Source of the DNA: Ignavibacteria bacterium
GTDB taxonomy: Bacteria > Bacteroidota > Ignavibacteria > Ch128b
Assembly: GCA_013177855.1 (NCBI GenBank)
Contig: JABLYA010000001.1
Span: 729,231 to 793,230 of the forward strand
Direction: 5' to 3'
Length of the DNA stretch: 64,000 bases
The notes beneath the pieces were generated by a model. It made no database searches and was not told where the DNA came from. It was given only the letters and a program-made list of their open reading frames with translations. Below, one piece after another: positions 38,143-47,589 of this stretch. The position numbers and the translations under genes are program-made. The first letter of the stretch is position 1, and each line of letters starts with the position of its first letter.

Positions 38143-38832
38143 AGAGTCAAAGATTTACCCATCGACGATAGGCCAAGAGAAAAATTAGAACTCAAAGGTC
38201 CAGGAGCATTGAGCGATGCTGAATTGATGGCTATAATTTTAAGGACTGGTAAGAAAAACAAATCGGCAATTGAAATAGCAAAAGAACTCCTGAGAAAATT
38301 TGGCAATTTGAAAGAACTTGCAAAAAAAGACTTTCGAGAAATCTTAAATGAATTTAAAGGTGAAGGAATTGGTAAAACAAAGGCGATAACTCTTCTCGCT
38401 GCAATTGAATTAGGAAAACGAAGCACTCAACTTGATTTCAAAAACGAGGAAGTTCAAGTCCGTGAGCCAAGAGTAATTTTTGAAATTATGAATCCTATAC
38501 TCTCCCATTTGAATGTTGAAGAGTTTCATATAGTCATCTTAAATCGGAAAAATGTCGTGCAAAGTCATCAGCTTGTCACCCGAGGAATTCTTGATTCGAG
38601 TTTGGTCTCTCCACGAGAAGTTTTCAAGATTGCAATTGATCATAGAGCTTCCAGTATAATTCTGGTTCATAATCATCCGAGCGGCAACCTCGAACCAAGC
38701 AAAGAAGATATTAAAGTAACTGAACAACTTTATCAGGCTGGGAAATTACTCGAAATCCCGGTACTGGATCACATTATTATCGCTAATAACTCATACACAA
38801 GTTTTCTTGAACGAAATTTAGTTTTCAAATGA
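38140..38832 (+). CDS. radC: RadC/JAB-domain protein (apparent ATT start)
   Basis: RadC-family proteins have an N-terminal helix-hairpin-helix part and a C-terminal JAB/MPN metalloprotease-like domain. Here RVKDLPIDDRPREKL begins the normal family N-terminus, GEGIGKTKAITLLAAIELGK is the helix-hairpin-helix, and HNHPSGNLEPSKED (from residue 177) is the JAMM metal motif. The expected family start is a methionine exactly where ATT stands, behind an excellent AGGAGG. An in-frame TTG at 38209 would remove the conserved first 23 residues. Total 230 residues, the normal length. The original role in DNA repair is disputed; the cellular substrate is unknown. Confidence 0.85.
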   Translation: MRVKDLPIDDRPREKLELKGPGALSDAELMAIILRTGKKNKSAIEIAKELLRKFGNLKELAKKDFREILNEFKGEGIGKTKAITLLAAIELGKRSTQLDFKNEEVQVREPRVIFEIMNPILSHLNVEEFHIVILNRKNVVQSHQLVTRGILDSSLVSPREVFKIAIDHRASSIILVHNHPSGNLEPSKEDIKVTEQLYQAGKLLEIPVLDHIIIANNSYTSFLERNLVFK

Positions 38833-39107
38833 AAAATTATTTCAGTCCCGCTCAATTCTTTCTAAATGTAAAACTTCTTATCACAGTTTTTTGGTTAATA
38901 TTTTTCTCTGGATGTTCATTCTATGCCTCCGATGAGGAGATAAAAAATCTGGAAAATTTCAAAAAAGAAGTATTCACACTCGAAGAAGAAGTCAAAAATT
39001 TGAAGTTACGGCAGTTAGAATTGTTTAAGGAGAAATCCGAACTGACAAAAAAACTCAATGAATGTCAAAAATTAAGAGATTCACTGGCAAATGCAGGTAA
39101 AAATTAG
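38829..39107 (+). CDS. Small coiled-coil lipoprotein
   Basis: A 92-residue protein with a hydrophobic N-terminal segment ending in a lipobox-like FFSGCS, followed by a continuous charged helix (about 38-85) with heptad-like spacing. This is consistent with a membrane-anchored coiled coil. No family is recognised. The start overlaps the radC stop by ATGA and the end overlaps the next small lipoprotein gene. Confidence 0.6.
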   Translation: MKNYFSPAQFFLNVKLLITVFWLIFFSGCSFYASDEEIKNLENFKKEVFTLEEEVKNLKLRQLELFKEKSELTKKLNECQKLRDSLANAGKN

Positions 39108-39417
39108 AAACAGGAACAAATCAAGCCAATCTTTGATTAAAACTTGTGGAATTTTCTTTTTATTCATCCTTTTTTTGACTATAAGCGGCTGTTCAAAATC
39201 TGAAAGATTATCTAAAAAAGACTGGTTTTATTTGATGGAAGATTTAAGATTACGAAAAAACAACCTTGAACTTGAAAAAAGTTATCTGAAAGAAGTATTA
39301 AAAGATTCTTTGTTAGTTGACTCGCTTAGAATTGAACTTAAAAATTGTAATGACGAAATCGAAAAGTTCAAAGAATTTGATTCAAGTCAGGTAGGAAAAG
39401 GATTTTTCATTGACTGA
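39091..39417 (+). CDS. Small lipoprotein of unknown function
   Basis: A 108-residue protein with a basic start, a hydrophobic stretch (GIFFLFILFLTI) and the lipobox ISGC, followed by a helical charged region (LRLRKNNLELEKSYLKEVLK). It overlaps the preceding lipoprotein gene by 17 bases in another frame, which suggests coupled translation of two related envelope proteins. No homologous family recognised. Confidence 0.55.
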   Translation: MQVKIRNRNKSSQSLIKTCGIFFLFILFLTISGCSKSERLSKKDWFYLMEDLRLRKNNLELEKSYLKEVLKDSLLVDSLRIELKNCNDEIEKFKEFDSSQVGKGFFID

Positions 39418-39568
39418 TTTTCAAAATATTTGCTCAAGTGCAATCGGAAATTTTAATTGGTTTAACTAATTTGCATCAGGTTTTAGACAAAATTCATTTG
39501 ATTTTTTATATTAAACTATGATTGATAAAATTTTCAAAACAAACTGAAAGGAGCTAAGTCAAAGACAG

Positions 39569-39667
39569 ATGTTAAATTTAATCGATACTTTTTATAATCC
39601 TATTACCCCATCCTTTACTAATGGGGTATTTTTGTATTTAAAAAGATGGAGGGCAGAGAAAAAGTGA
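39569..39667 (+). CDS. Possible 32-residue leader ORF upstream of phoH
   Basis: A small ORF begins MLNLIDTFYNPITPSFTNGV and ends RAEKK. AAGGAG lies 15 bases before its ATG, which is rather far. Its codons run across a terminator-like hairpin and its TGA overlaps the GTG start of phoH (GTGA). Nothing identifies the peptide; the interest is positional. Confidence 0.35.
   Translation: MLNLIDTFYNPITPSFTNGVFLYLKRWRAEKK
39604..39633 (+). terminator. Terminator or attenuator hairpin upstream of phoH
   Basis: TACCCCAT, loop of nine bases, ATGGGGTA, then TTTTT: an 8-bp perfect stem with a T-run. It ends only 30 bases before the phoH start and lies inside the small leader ORF. It either ends the radC-lipoprotein transcript or attenuates phoH. 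Confidence 0.7.
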
Positions 39668-40653
39668 CAGCGATCGAGAAAAAATTGAAATTAAGCAATG
39701 TCGATATGATGACTCTCTTGGGAGTTAATGACCAGAATATTTCATTAATCGAATCTTATTTTACTACAGTTATCTCAGTTAGAGGAGAAAACATTTTACT
39801 AAGAGGAACTCCTGAGGAGATCGAAATTCTTGAAAAAGTTTTTAATGAGCTTGCTTTCCTGGTGAATAAAAACAGACAACTGACTCAGCAAGACATTGAA
39901 CTTGTAATTCAACTCGCAAAGAATGGGAAGGAAGTTGTTTCAGATACTGATATTGATGCGGCTATTCTCTTTACGAAAAATGATGTTATAAAAGCAAAAA
40001 CACCCGGCCAATTTGAATTCATTAAAGTTGCAAGGAAAAATGATATAGTTTTTGCAATTGGACCAGCGGGTACAGGCAAAACTTATTTGTCAGTTGCTCT
40101 GGCAGTTGCGGCATTTAAAAATCATCTCGTCAGTAAAATAGTCTTGTGCCGTCCAGCAGTTGAAGCTGGTGAAAGTCTTGGATTTTTACCTGGCGATTTT
40201 CGAGAAAAAATTGATCCATATCTGCGTCCGCTTTATGATGCTCTCGAGGATATGATGCCTTACGAAAAATTAAAATATTATCTCGAAAGAAACCAAATCG
40301 AAATTGTTCCACTCGCATATATGCGTGGAAGAACTTTGAACAATGCTTTCGTAATTCTCGACGAAGCTCAAAATGCAACTGCACTTCAAATGAAAATGTT
40401 TTTGACAAGACTCGGTGCAAATTCAAAAGCAATCATTACCGGTGATGTTACACAAATTGACCTGCCGAGTAAAAAAGAAAGCGGATTAGTTCAGGCACAA
40501 ACAATTCTTGCTGGAATTGATGGCGTCGCATTTGTTTATTTCACAAAACAGGATGTTGTTCGACACAAACTTGTCAAAGATATTTTAAATGCTTATGAAA
40601 AATATCAAAACGGGAATAACAACGAAAAACAAAATTCTGAGGTGAACAAGTGA
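39664..40653 (+). CDS. PhoH-family ATPase
   Basis: A P-loop NTPase of the PhoH/PhoL group, about 329 residues. An N-terminal KH-like region (KLKLSNVDMMTLLGVND to about 95) is followed by Walker A AIGPAGTGKTYL, the conserved KIVLCRPAVEAGESLGFLPGD, PYLRPLYDAL, and Walker B FVILDEAQNAT. PhoH proteins are linked to RNA metabolism and ribosome quality or maturation, often with YbeY, which is not here. The GTG start is preferred because GGAGGG lies about ten bases upstream; an ATG six codons earlier has no ribosome-binding site. The stop overlaps the next gene's GTG. Confidence 0.9.
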   Translation: MTAIEKKLKLSNVDMMTLLGVNDQNISLIESYFTTVISVRGENILLRGTPEEIEILEKVFNELAFLVNKNRQLTQQDIELVIQLAKNGKEVVSDTDIDAAILFTKNDVIKAKTPGQFEFIKVARKNDIVFAIGPAGTGKTYLSVALAVAAFKNHLVSKIVLCRPAVEAGESLGFLPGDFREKIDPYLRPLYDALEDMMPYEKLKYYLERNQIEIVPLAYMRGRTLNNAFVILDEAQNATALQMKMFLTRLGANSKAIITGDVTQIDLPSKKESGLVQAQTILAGIDGVAFVYFTKQDVVRHKLVKDILNAYEKYQNGNNNEKQNSEVNK

Positions 40654-41546
40654 AATATCTAAAATTAATCTTTATTGCTTCGGCTTTTTTCTTTACAAAT
40701 GTTTTTTTGTTAGCTCAGGAAGAAGATGTCTTTGAAGACTCGGTACAAACCGTCGAAGTTTATTTAATTGATAACTACTTGAAAAGCGATAATGAAAAAG
40801 TGCTTGTCCTAAGCTGGATGACAAACCTTCCTGTGAAATCGCAAGTTGAAATTGAAGACATAGGCTTATTCAATGTAAGCGATACTCTGACAGACTTTCA
40901 TCAAACAAGAATTGATTTAAGCAGCTATCAGTTCAAAAAAGAAGAATATTACTTTAAAATAATTTCTGAACTCGAGGATGGAACCAAACAAGAAAGCGAA
41001 GAATATTCTTTCCTTGTTCCACTCAAAGAAAAGATTACAACTCAAAGCTCTACAACAACTTCAACAAAAACATCAAGCTCTTATTATTTGTACAATTTTG
41101 TATTAGGAATGTCACTCTGGCTTTTGCCTTCTCCAGCTATTGCAATTGAAGATGGTCAATCAAAATTTGCAATTCTAAAAGACTTTCCTCTTGTCAGTAT
41201 AGGTTCTTCTTCTGCATACAAAACTTTTCCCTATGTTTATTTTTATGCTGGTTATTTACACATTCCAGATGGTTTCATTAAAAATTCTTTTCGATTAGGA
41301 ACAAAATATTTGTATGAAATTTCCAACCTGAAACATTTTGTTAGTGTTGGAATTGGAGGATTTACAAACTTCAAAGGGAAAAACGGAATTAATGGTGAGA
41401 TAGGTTTCAGTTTCCTAAAAATACTGAGAACTTTTGAGCTGACAGCAAATTATTCTTATAACTTTCTTCCTTCATCAAAACACCACTTCCATTTATTTAG
41501 TATTGGACTATTCACCTCATCCTTCTCACTAAATTTGAATTACTAA
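40650..41546 (+). CDS. Predicted outer-membrane protein of unknown function
   Basis: A 298-residue exported protein: signal peptide 1-22, a fibronectin-III-like sandwich (about 30-125, LVLSWMTNLPVKSQVEIED), a Ser/Thr-rich linker (TTQSSTTTSTKTSSS) and a C-terminal region with alternating hydrophobic strands (about 150-298) suggesting an eight-stranded barrel. It starts with GTG overlapping the phoH stop (GTGA), with GAGGTG upstream. Function and family are not recognised. Confidence 0.65.
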   Translation: MKYLKLIFIASAFFFTNVFLLAQEEDVFEDSVQTVEVYLIDNYLKSDNEKVLVLSWMTNLPVKSQVEIEDIGLFNVSDTLTDFHQTRIDLSSYQFKKEEYYFKIISELEDGTKQESEEYSFLVPLKEKITTQSSTTTSTKTSSSYYLYNFVLGMSLWLLPSPAIAIEDGQSKFAILKDFPLVSIGSSSAYKTFPYVYFYAGYLHIPDGFIKNSFRLGTKYLYEISNLKHFVSVGIGGFTNFKGKNGINGEIGFSFLKILRTFELTANYSYNFLPSSKHHFHLFSIGLFTSSFSLNLNY

Positions 41547-41547
41547 T

Positions 41548-42453
41548 ATGAACATACAACTACTAAATCCAGCCGATTTGAAAGAAGCAGCTAAATTTTG
41601 TCGTATTAATATGAAATACGACATTATGCCTGATTTTCTTTTCAAAGAAAAAGCATTTGATGACCCGGATTTTGATCCAGAACTTGCTTTAGTCGTCAAA
41701 GAAGGTGAAGAAATAATCGCCTTTATGATGGGAGTGATTCGTAATCATAAAAAAATTGGTAAGATAGGATACATTAAATTGATGGCGGTAAAACCATCAG
41801 AAAGAAGAAAAGGAATTGCAACCAAACTTTACAAAATTTTAGAAGATAAATTCATCAAAGAAGGTTGTGAAAAAGTAAGAATTTATGAATCACATCCAAA
41901 TTATTTTCAACCAGGAATTGATCCCTTATACACCGAAGCAATATGTTTCGCTGAACGACTTGGCTTCAAAAAATTCAACGATACTGCAAATATGATTTGC
42001 AATTTGGTCGGACAAAATTTCGATACCTCGAATGATGAACAAAGACTGCTCAATGATGGGATTATTATCAAAAGAGCTGAGAAAAACGATTACGAAAACA
42101 CAATGAAATTTATCCTTGAAAATTTTGAACTCTGGGAAAATGAAGTCAATATGGCTTTCAAGAACAACCCGATTTCAATTCATATTGCAATTTATCAGGA
42201 TCGAGTGGTTGGATTTTCAGCTTATGACACAAATAATTTGAACACAGGTTGGTTTGGTCCAATGGGCACAAGTCCAGAAATGCGCGGAAAAAATATCGGC
42301 GGAGTCTTGTTAAAAAGATGCTTGAAAGATCAACAAGCTCAGGGACATCAATTTGCAATTATACCGTGGGTTGGACCAATTCCATTTTATTCACATTATT
42401 GCGGAGCAAAAGTTCAAAGAGTTTTCTGGAGATATGAAAAGTTGCTGAAGTAG
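41548..42453 (+). CDS. Tandem GNAT-family acetyltransferase
   Basis: A 301-residue protein with two GNAT folds. The first (1-150) has the acetyl-CoA loop KPSERRKGIATKLY; the second (about 165-301) has SPEMRGKNIGGVLLKRC. Both loops look intact, so both halves may bind acetyl-CoA, though often only one is catalytic. The acceptor is unknown. It starts one base after the outer-membrane protein gene, with no obvious functional link. Confidence 0.82.
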   Translation: MNIQLLNPADLKEAAKFCRINMKYDIMPDFLFKEKAFDDPDFDPELALVVKEGEEIIAFMMGVIRNHKKIGKIGYIKLMAVKPSERRKGIATKLYKILEDKFIKEGCEKVRIYESHPNYFQPGIDPLYTEAICFAERLGFKKFNDTANMICNLVGQNFDTSNDEQRLLNDGIIIKRAEKNDYENTMKFILENFELWENEVNMAFKNNPISIHIAIYQDRVVGFSAYDTNNLNTGWFGPMGTSPEMRGKNIGGVLLKRCLKDQQAQGHQFAIIPWVGPIPFYSHYCGAKVQRVFWRYEKLLK

Positions 42454-42586
42454 TAAATTTTTATTACGATAAATTAAGCTTTTAGATAATCGAACACTTT
42501 TGTTGAAATCAATTTTCATTATCCTTTAAAATTTTAGAAAAGGATATTTGAATTAAGTGATTATTTAATTTAAATCACATCCAGCG

Positions 42587-42613
42587 TCACTTCTTCGCTC
42601 AAAGTGATTTTTT
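42587..42613 (+). terminator. Weak terminator-like hairpin
   Basis: TCACTT, a nine-base loop, AAGTGA, then TTTTTT. The 6-bp stem is short and AT-rich but sits between the GNAT gene and the purK promoter, as expected for a terminator. Confidence 0.5.
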
Positions 42614-42616
42614 CAT

Positions 42617-42624
42617 TAATTTTG
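42617..42624 (+). promoter_or_regulatory. Probable -7 promoter element of purK
   Basis: TAATTTTG followed by CATCAAA fits TAnnTTTG; the same TTTTGCATCAAA word follows the -7 box of rlmN. No TTG is at the ideal -33 position. The leader to the purK ATG would be about 30 bases. Confidence 0.5.
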
Positions 42625-42657
42625 CATCAAAATCTGATAAGATTGAAAATCTGATAT

Positions 42658-43788
42658 ATGTCTTATACAATTGGAATTTTAGGTGGCGGGCAGCTTGCCA
42701 GAATGTCTGCTCTCGCAGCATATCGATTGGGCTTCAAAATTAATATCCTCGAAAAAGAAAAAAACTCTCCTGCCGGTCAAATAACGTCAAATGAGTTTGT
42801 TGGTTGGGTCGATGACAAAAAACTGCTCAAAAAATTTATTGATAGTTCAGATATAATTACCCTCGAAAATGAATTCATCGACAGCGAGCACCTCAGCTGG
42901 ATCGAAAATCAAAATAAAAAAGTTGTCCCATCAGCAAAGACAATTAGTTTAATTCAAGATAAATTAATTCAAAAGCAAACTTTCAAGAAATCAAATCTAC
43001 CAGTACCAGAATTTATTGAAGTAAAAGCTAATTCAACTTATAACGAGTTGAATAAAATTTTTGGAAATAAGTTTCTTCTTAAATCAAGAAAATTAGGCTA
43101 TGATGGATACGGCAATGCAACAATCAATAATGAGTTTGACTTCTCAAATGCAATAAAAAAATTGACCAATCGTCATTACGACTTGATGGCTGAAGAATTT
43201 ATTGATTTCAAGAAAGAACTTGCAATAATGGTAGTTAGAACCAAAAAAGAAATAAAGACTTATCCTGTAGTTGAAACAATTCAGAAAAATCATATCTGTC
43301 ATCTTGTAATCGCTCCTGCTCAAATTGAACCATACCTGATTGACGAAGCAAAAGAGATAGCTGTTGAAGCTGTAAAATCAATTAAAGGTTACGGTATCTT
43401 TGGAGTTGAATTTTTCCTTACAAAAGACAATAAAATTCTAATCAATGAAATAGCTCCAAGACCACATAATACTGGACATTACACAATTGATGCCTGCATC
43501 ACATCCCAATTCGAAAATCATATTCGAAGTGTTTTGAATCTTCCACTGGGTTCAGCTGAAATGATATATCCTTACGCTGTAATGATCAATCTTCTTGGTA
43601 AAGTTAATCGAGAAAACAAAAAAATTAATCTCACCAGAGTTTTAAAATTTGAAGATGCCCATCTTCATATTTATGGTAAAAGGTTCTCACGAGTTGGCAG
43701 GAAAATGGGACACATCACATTCTGCGGAAAAGATCTCAATTTAATTTACAAAAAAGCACTTGAAGCAGAACAAGAAATAATCATATAG
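42658..43788 (+). CDS. purK: 5-(carboxyamino)imidazole ribonucleotide synthase PurK
   Basis: PurK carboxylates aminoimidazole ribonucleotide with bicarbonate and ATP in purine synthesis. The 376-residue ATP-grasp protein has [17 protein letters not shown] at the N-terminus, [35 protein letters not shown] and [18 protein letters not shown]. It is followed seven bases later by purE, its pathway partner. Confidence 0.96.
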   Translation: MSYTIGILGGGQLARMSALAAYRLGFKINILEKEKNSPAGQITSNEFVGWVDDKKLLKKFIDSSDIITLENEFIDSEHLSWIENQNKKVVPSAKTISLIQDKLIQKQTFKKSNLPVPEFIEVKANSTYNELNKIFGNKFLLKSRKLGYDGYGNATINNEFDFSNAIKKLTNRHYDLMAEEFIDFKKELAIMVVRTKKEIKTYPVVETIQKNHICHLVIAPAQIEPYLIDEAKEIAVEAVKSIKGYGIFGVEFFLTKDNKILINEIAPRPHNTGHYTIDACITSQFENHIRSVLNLPLGSAEMIYPYAVMINLLGKVNRENKKINLTRVLKFEDAHLHIYGKRFSRVGRKMGHITFCGKDLNLIYKKALEAEQEIII

Positions 43789-43795
43789 GAGAAAT

Positions 43796-44287
43796 ATGAA
43801 AAAGAAACCTCAAGTTGCAATAATTATGGGTAGCGATTCTGATTTTCCAATAATGCAGGAGGCAGCAAATGTTCTAAAAGAATTTGATGTTGAATATGAG
43901 TTAAAAATTGTTTCAGCTCATCGTACACCTGGATTTATGGCAAAATACACAAGCACAGCACACAAAAGAGGAATAAAAGTTATAATAGCTGGTGCTGGAG
44001 GTGCAGCGCATTTACCTGGAATGTCAGCTTCTTTTTCTCCCCTGCCAGTAATTGGTGTTCCAATTAAAACAAAATCGATGGATGGTCTTGATTCCCTCCT
44101 TTCAATTGCTCAAATGCCTTCTGGAGTTCCAGTTGCAACTGTTGCAATTAACAACGCTCGAAATGCTGGATTACTCGCTGTTCAAATTCTGGGAATTTGT
44201 GATAAAAAGCTTTTCAAAAAAGTCGTTGAGTACAAAGAAAAACTTGCAAATGAATCAATGAATAAAAATAAAGTTCTCGCTAAATAA
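43796..44287 (+). CDS. purE: N5-carboxyaminoimidazole ribonucleotide mutase PurE
   Basis: Class I PurE moves the carboxyl group made by PurK to C4 of the imidazole ring. In 163 residues it shows [22 protein letters not shown] (active-site His), [11 protein letters not shown] and the C-terminal [19 protein letters not shown] precedes the ATG. Presence of purK supports the bacterial two-enzyme route rather than class II PurE. Confidence 0.97.
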   Translation: MKKKPQVAIIMGSDSDFPIMQEAANVLKEFDVEYELKIVSAHRTPGFMAKYTSTAHKRGIKVIIAGAGGAAHLPGMSASFSPLPVIGVPIKTKSMDGLDSLLSIAQMPSGVPVATVAINNARNAGLLAVQILGICDKKLFKKVVEYKEKLANESMNKNKVLAK

Positions 44288-44338
44288 GTCTAAATTTCTT
44301 AAACAAATTTCAAACAGTGAAAGAGAGAAAAATTTTTG

Positions 44339-45781
44339 ATGAACTTCGAAGCAGTAATTGGACTTGAAATTCACGCACAGCTTCTGACAGACTCAAAACT
44401 TTTCTGTGGATGCTCAACAAAATTTGGCAATCCGCCTAATACAAATGTTTGTCCTGTTTGTATGGGCCATCCCGGAGTTCTGCCAGTTCTGAATAAAAAA
44501 GCTGTTGAATACACAATTAAAATGGGATTGGCTACCAATTGCACGATTAACAGAAAATCTGTCTTTGCGAGAAAAAATTATTTTTATCCTGATTTACCCA
44601 AAGGTTATCAAATTTCTCAATATGAATTTCCTCTTTGCTCAAATGGTTATCTTGAATTAGAAATCGAAAACGAAAAAAGAAAAATCAGAATTAACAGAAT
44701 CCATCTTGAAGAAGACGCTGGCAAATCCATTCATGATCAAGGTCCTTATACTTTACTTGATTTCAATCGGTGCGGAGTTCCACTAATCGAAATTGTTACT
44801 GCACCTGATTTGAGAAGTCCAGAAGAAGCCGGAAAATTTTTAACTGAAATTAGACAAATCGTCAAATATCTGGGCATTTGCGATGGAAATATGGAAGAAG
44901 GAAGTTTGAGATGCGATGCGAATGTCTCTATCCGCGAAAAAGGCTCTGATATTTTAGGTACAAAGACAGAAGTAAAAAATATGAACTCAATTCGATACGT
45001 TGTTGAAGCATTGAAATGTGAAATCGATCGACAGATTGAAATTTTATCAAATGGTGGCAAGATTGAACAACAAACACTTTTGTGGAATTCGGATAAACAA
45101 ACTGTTGAACCGATGAGGTCAAAAGAAGAAAGTCACGATTACCGTTATTTCCCCGAACCTGATCTGCCACAACTTGAACTTGATGAAATCTGGTTAGAAT
45201 CAATTCGCAAAACTTTGCCAGAACTTCCATCAATTAGAAAACTGCGATTAAAATCTCAATACAATCTTCCCGATTACGATGTTGAAATTCTGACTACTGA
45301 AAAAGAATGGGCTGATTACTTCGAGGAAACAGCCAAACATACAAATGATTATAAAGCCATTAGCAACTGGTTTATGACGGAAATTTTAAAAATCATAAAT
45401 GAAGAAAAAATTTCTATCCAAGACTTTGTGATCAAACCAGAATGGCTCGCAGAATTAATTAACTCAATAAATAATCAAACCATTAGTGGTAAAATTGCGA
45501 AGGAAGTCTTTAATGAAATGTTGAGCAATCCACAACCTCCTCAGGAGATAATTAAGAATAAAGGGCTAGTGCAAATAACAGATGAAAATGAAATAATTAA
45601 AGTTGTTGAAAAGGTTTTAAATGAAAATCAAAAACAGGTTGAACAATATTTGAGCGGTAAAGAAAAAGTGTTTGCTCATTTTGTCGGACAGGTAATGAAA
45701 GAGACAAAAGGTAAAGCAAATCCAGGTCTTGTAAATAAAATTCTAAACGAAAAATTAAACGCCTTGAAATCAAAAAATTAA
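44339..45781 (+). CDS. gatB: Asp-tRNA(Asn)/Glu-tRNA(Gln) amidotransferase subunit B
   Basis: GatB activates the mischarged tRNA for amidation by GatA in the GatCAB complex. The 480 residues include [13 protein letters not shown], the cysteine zinc site [20 protein letters not shown], the kinase-like cradle with [16 protein letters not shown] and the C-terminal YqeY-like tail domain ([20 protein letters not shown]). The ATG at 44339 is preferred over TTG one codon earlier. gatA and gatC are not in the window. Confidence 0.96.
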   Translation: MNFEAVIGLEIHAQLLTDSKLFCGCSTKFGNPPNTNVCPVCMGHPGVLPVLNKKAVEYTIKMGLATNCTINRKSVFARKNYFYPDLPKGYQISQYEFPLCSNGYLELEIENEKRKIRINRIHLEEDAGKSIHDQGPYTLLDFNRCGVPLIEIVTAPDLRSPEEAGKFLTEIRQIVKYLGICDGNMEEGSLRCDANVSIREKGSDILGTKTEVKNMNSIRYVVEALKCEIDRQIEILSNGGKIEQQTLLWNSDKQTVEPMRSKEESHDYRYFPEPDLPQLELDEIWLESIRKTLPELPSIRKLRLKSQYNLPDYDVEILTTEKEWADYFEETAKHTNDYKAISNWFMTEILKIINEEKISIQDFVIKPEWLAELINSINNQTISGKIAKEVFNEMLSNPQPPQEIIKNKGLVQITDENEIIKVVEKVLNENQKQVEQYLSGKEKVFAHFVGQVMKETKGKANPGLVNKILNEKLNALKSKN

Positions 45782-45804
45782 TTCAAATCAATAAAGAAAT
45801 TCCA

Positions 45805-46782
45805 ATGAAGAAAAAAGTAGCTTTGATTTTTACCGGCGGAACAATCTCAATGAGAATTGACGAAAACACCGGCGGTGCAGTTCCTTATCTCAGCGGCAAT
45901 GAATTAGTTGAATTAATTCCTTCGCTTCGTGATTTAGCAGAAATTGAAATCTATGACTTTGGTAAATATCCAGGTCCACATATGACATTGGACTTAATGA
46001 TGCAATTGAAGGATGTCGTAAAAAATTATTTAGACCGTGAAGACATTACTGGTGTTGTAATCACTCATGGAACAGACACACTCGAAGAAACAGCATACTT
46101 GCTCGACTTAACCATAAACTCACCTAAGCCGGTTGTTTTGACCGGTTCAATGAAAAACACATCTGAACCTGACTGGGATGGCGAAAAAAATTTAATTGAT
46201 TCAATTATAGTATCGATGAGCGAAAATTGTAAAGATTTAGGTGTACTTGTTTGTATGAATGGAGAAATCAACGCAGCCAGCGAAGTTTCAAAAATTTATT
46301 CAGATGAAATTGAATCTTTCAAAAGTCTTGATTTCGGTTCACTTGGATTTGTTTCTAAAAATAGAGTAATAATCAATCGATTGCCAAGAAAAAGAGAATA
46401 CATTCCATCAAATAAGATCGAAAAAGATATTGATATAATTTTAGTTCATGCAGATATGAGCGACAAATTTTTCCGTTTCAGTGCTGATAGCGGTGCAAAA
46501 GGAGTTGTGGTTGAAGCACTCGGCGTCGGCAATGTTCCTCCAAAGGCATACGATGGAATTAAATATATTCGTGAGAAGGATATTCCAGTAGTTTTAACAT
46601 CTCGCTGTCCAGCTGGTGAGACGATGGACATTTACGGATATTATGGCGCTGGCAAGTGGCTAAAAAAAATTGGAGTGATCTTTGCCGATTACTTAAATGG
46701 TCAAAAAGCAAAAATCAAATTGGGTCTTTTACTTGGAATGGGCTGTTCATATGAAGAATTAAAAAGATGGTTTGAGGAATAA
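45805..46782 (+). CDS. L-asparaginase (type I-like)
   Basis: Hydrolyses asparagine to aspartate and ammonia. Both catalytic threonine regions are intact: FTGGTISM near the N-terminus and VVITHGTDTLEET around residue 90. There is no signal peptide, so it is cytosolic. The 325-residue length fits the bacterial asparaginase family. It follows gatB after 23 bases; both concern Asn/Gln metabolism, which may be coincidence. Its stop abuts the converging murI stop with no gap. Confidence 0.9.
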   Translation: MKKKVALIFTGGTISMRIDENTGGAVPYLSGNELVELIPSLRDLAEIEIYDFGKYPGPHMTLDLMMQLKDVVKNYLDREDITGVVITHGTDTLEETAYLLDLTINSPKPVVLTGSMKNTSEPDWDGEKNLIDSIIVSMSENCKDLGVLVCMNGEINAASEVSKIYSDEIESFKSLDFGSLGFVSKNRVIINRLPRKREYIPSNKIEKDIDIILVHADMSDKFFRFSADSGAKGVVVEALGVGNVPPKAYDGIKYIREKDIPVVLTSRCPAGETMDIYGYYGAGKWLKKIGVIFADYLNGQKAKIKLGLLLGMGCSYEELKRWFEE

Positions 46783-47589
46783 TTATAGATCAACTTTGAC
46801 AAGATTTTCAATCTGTCTTCCCAGAAACATTTCCCCAACTTCTCTAAACTTTTGAGGCAGGTCACTTACAAAAAATGAGTAATTCGGTTTCAAAGTTGAT
46901 TGATTGATTAAATTTTCTTTTTCAAGAATTTGTTTTACTACTCGAGCAGTTTCGACTCCGCTGTCTACTAAGATTACATCTTCACCGATCACTTTTTGAA
47001 TTGTATCTTTCAATAGTGGATAATGTGTACATCCGAGCACCATTGTATCAATCGATTTTTTCTTAAGTTCACTTAAATACTCTTCAGCTGCGAGTTGAGC
47101 AATTTTATGATTTGACCAACCCTCTTCTACAATTGGAACAAACAAAGGACAGGCTTTCCCATAAACTTCAATTGATGGATCAATCAATTTAATTTCTTTT
47201 TCATAAGCTTTGCTCTGAATTGTAGCAGTTGTCCCAATTACAGCAACTCTTTTATTCTTTGTGTTCTTTACTGCCGCTTCAGCTCCTGGTTTAATCACAC
47301 CCACAACAGGCAATTCAGTCATAGATTGAATTTCACTCAATGCAACTGCCGAAGAAGTATTGCAGGCAATTACAATCAATTTTACATTTTGAGAAAGTAA
47401 AAATTTTGTGTTTTGAATTGAATACTCTTTTATGGTTTTTTCTGATTTTGTCCCGTAAGGTACTCGAGCTGTATCGCCAAAGTAAACAATACTCTCATTA
47501 GGAAGGATTTGCATTAATTCTTTTACAACAGTCAATCCACCAATTCCTGAGTCAAAAACACCGATTGGATTTTGAGGAGAAATTTTCAT
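46783..47589 (-). CDS. murI: Glutamate racemase
   Basis: MurI makes D-glutamate for peptidoglycan without a cofactor. The two catalytic cysteines are in VIACNTSSA and LGCTHYPLL, with IGVFDSGIGGLTV at the N-terminus. It has about 268 residues, the usual length. The ATG shares a base with the glnD stop (TGATG), so translation is coupled; a TTG one codon upstream is less likely. Confidence 0.96.
   Translation of the reverse strand: MKISPQNPIGVFDSGIGGLTVVKELMQILPNESIVYFGDTARVPYGTKSEKTIKEYSIQNTKFLLSQNVKLIVIACNTSSAVALSEIQSMTELPVVGVIKPGAEAAVKNTKNKRVAVIGTTATIQSKAYEKEIKLIDPSIEVYGKACPLFVPIVEEGWSNHKIAQLAAEEYLSELKKKSIDTMVLGCTHYPLLKDTIQKVIGEDVILVDSGVETARVVKQILEKENLINQSTLKPNYSFFVSDLPQKFREVGEMFLGRQIENLVKVDL

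Noticed and set aside
38209-38832. radC starting at TTG 38209
   Set aside because: This would delete the conserved KDLPIDDRPREKL segment and leaves the AGGAGG site 75 bases upstream unused.
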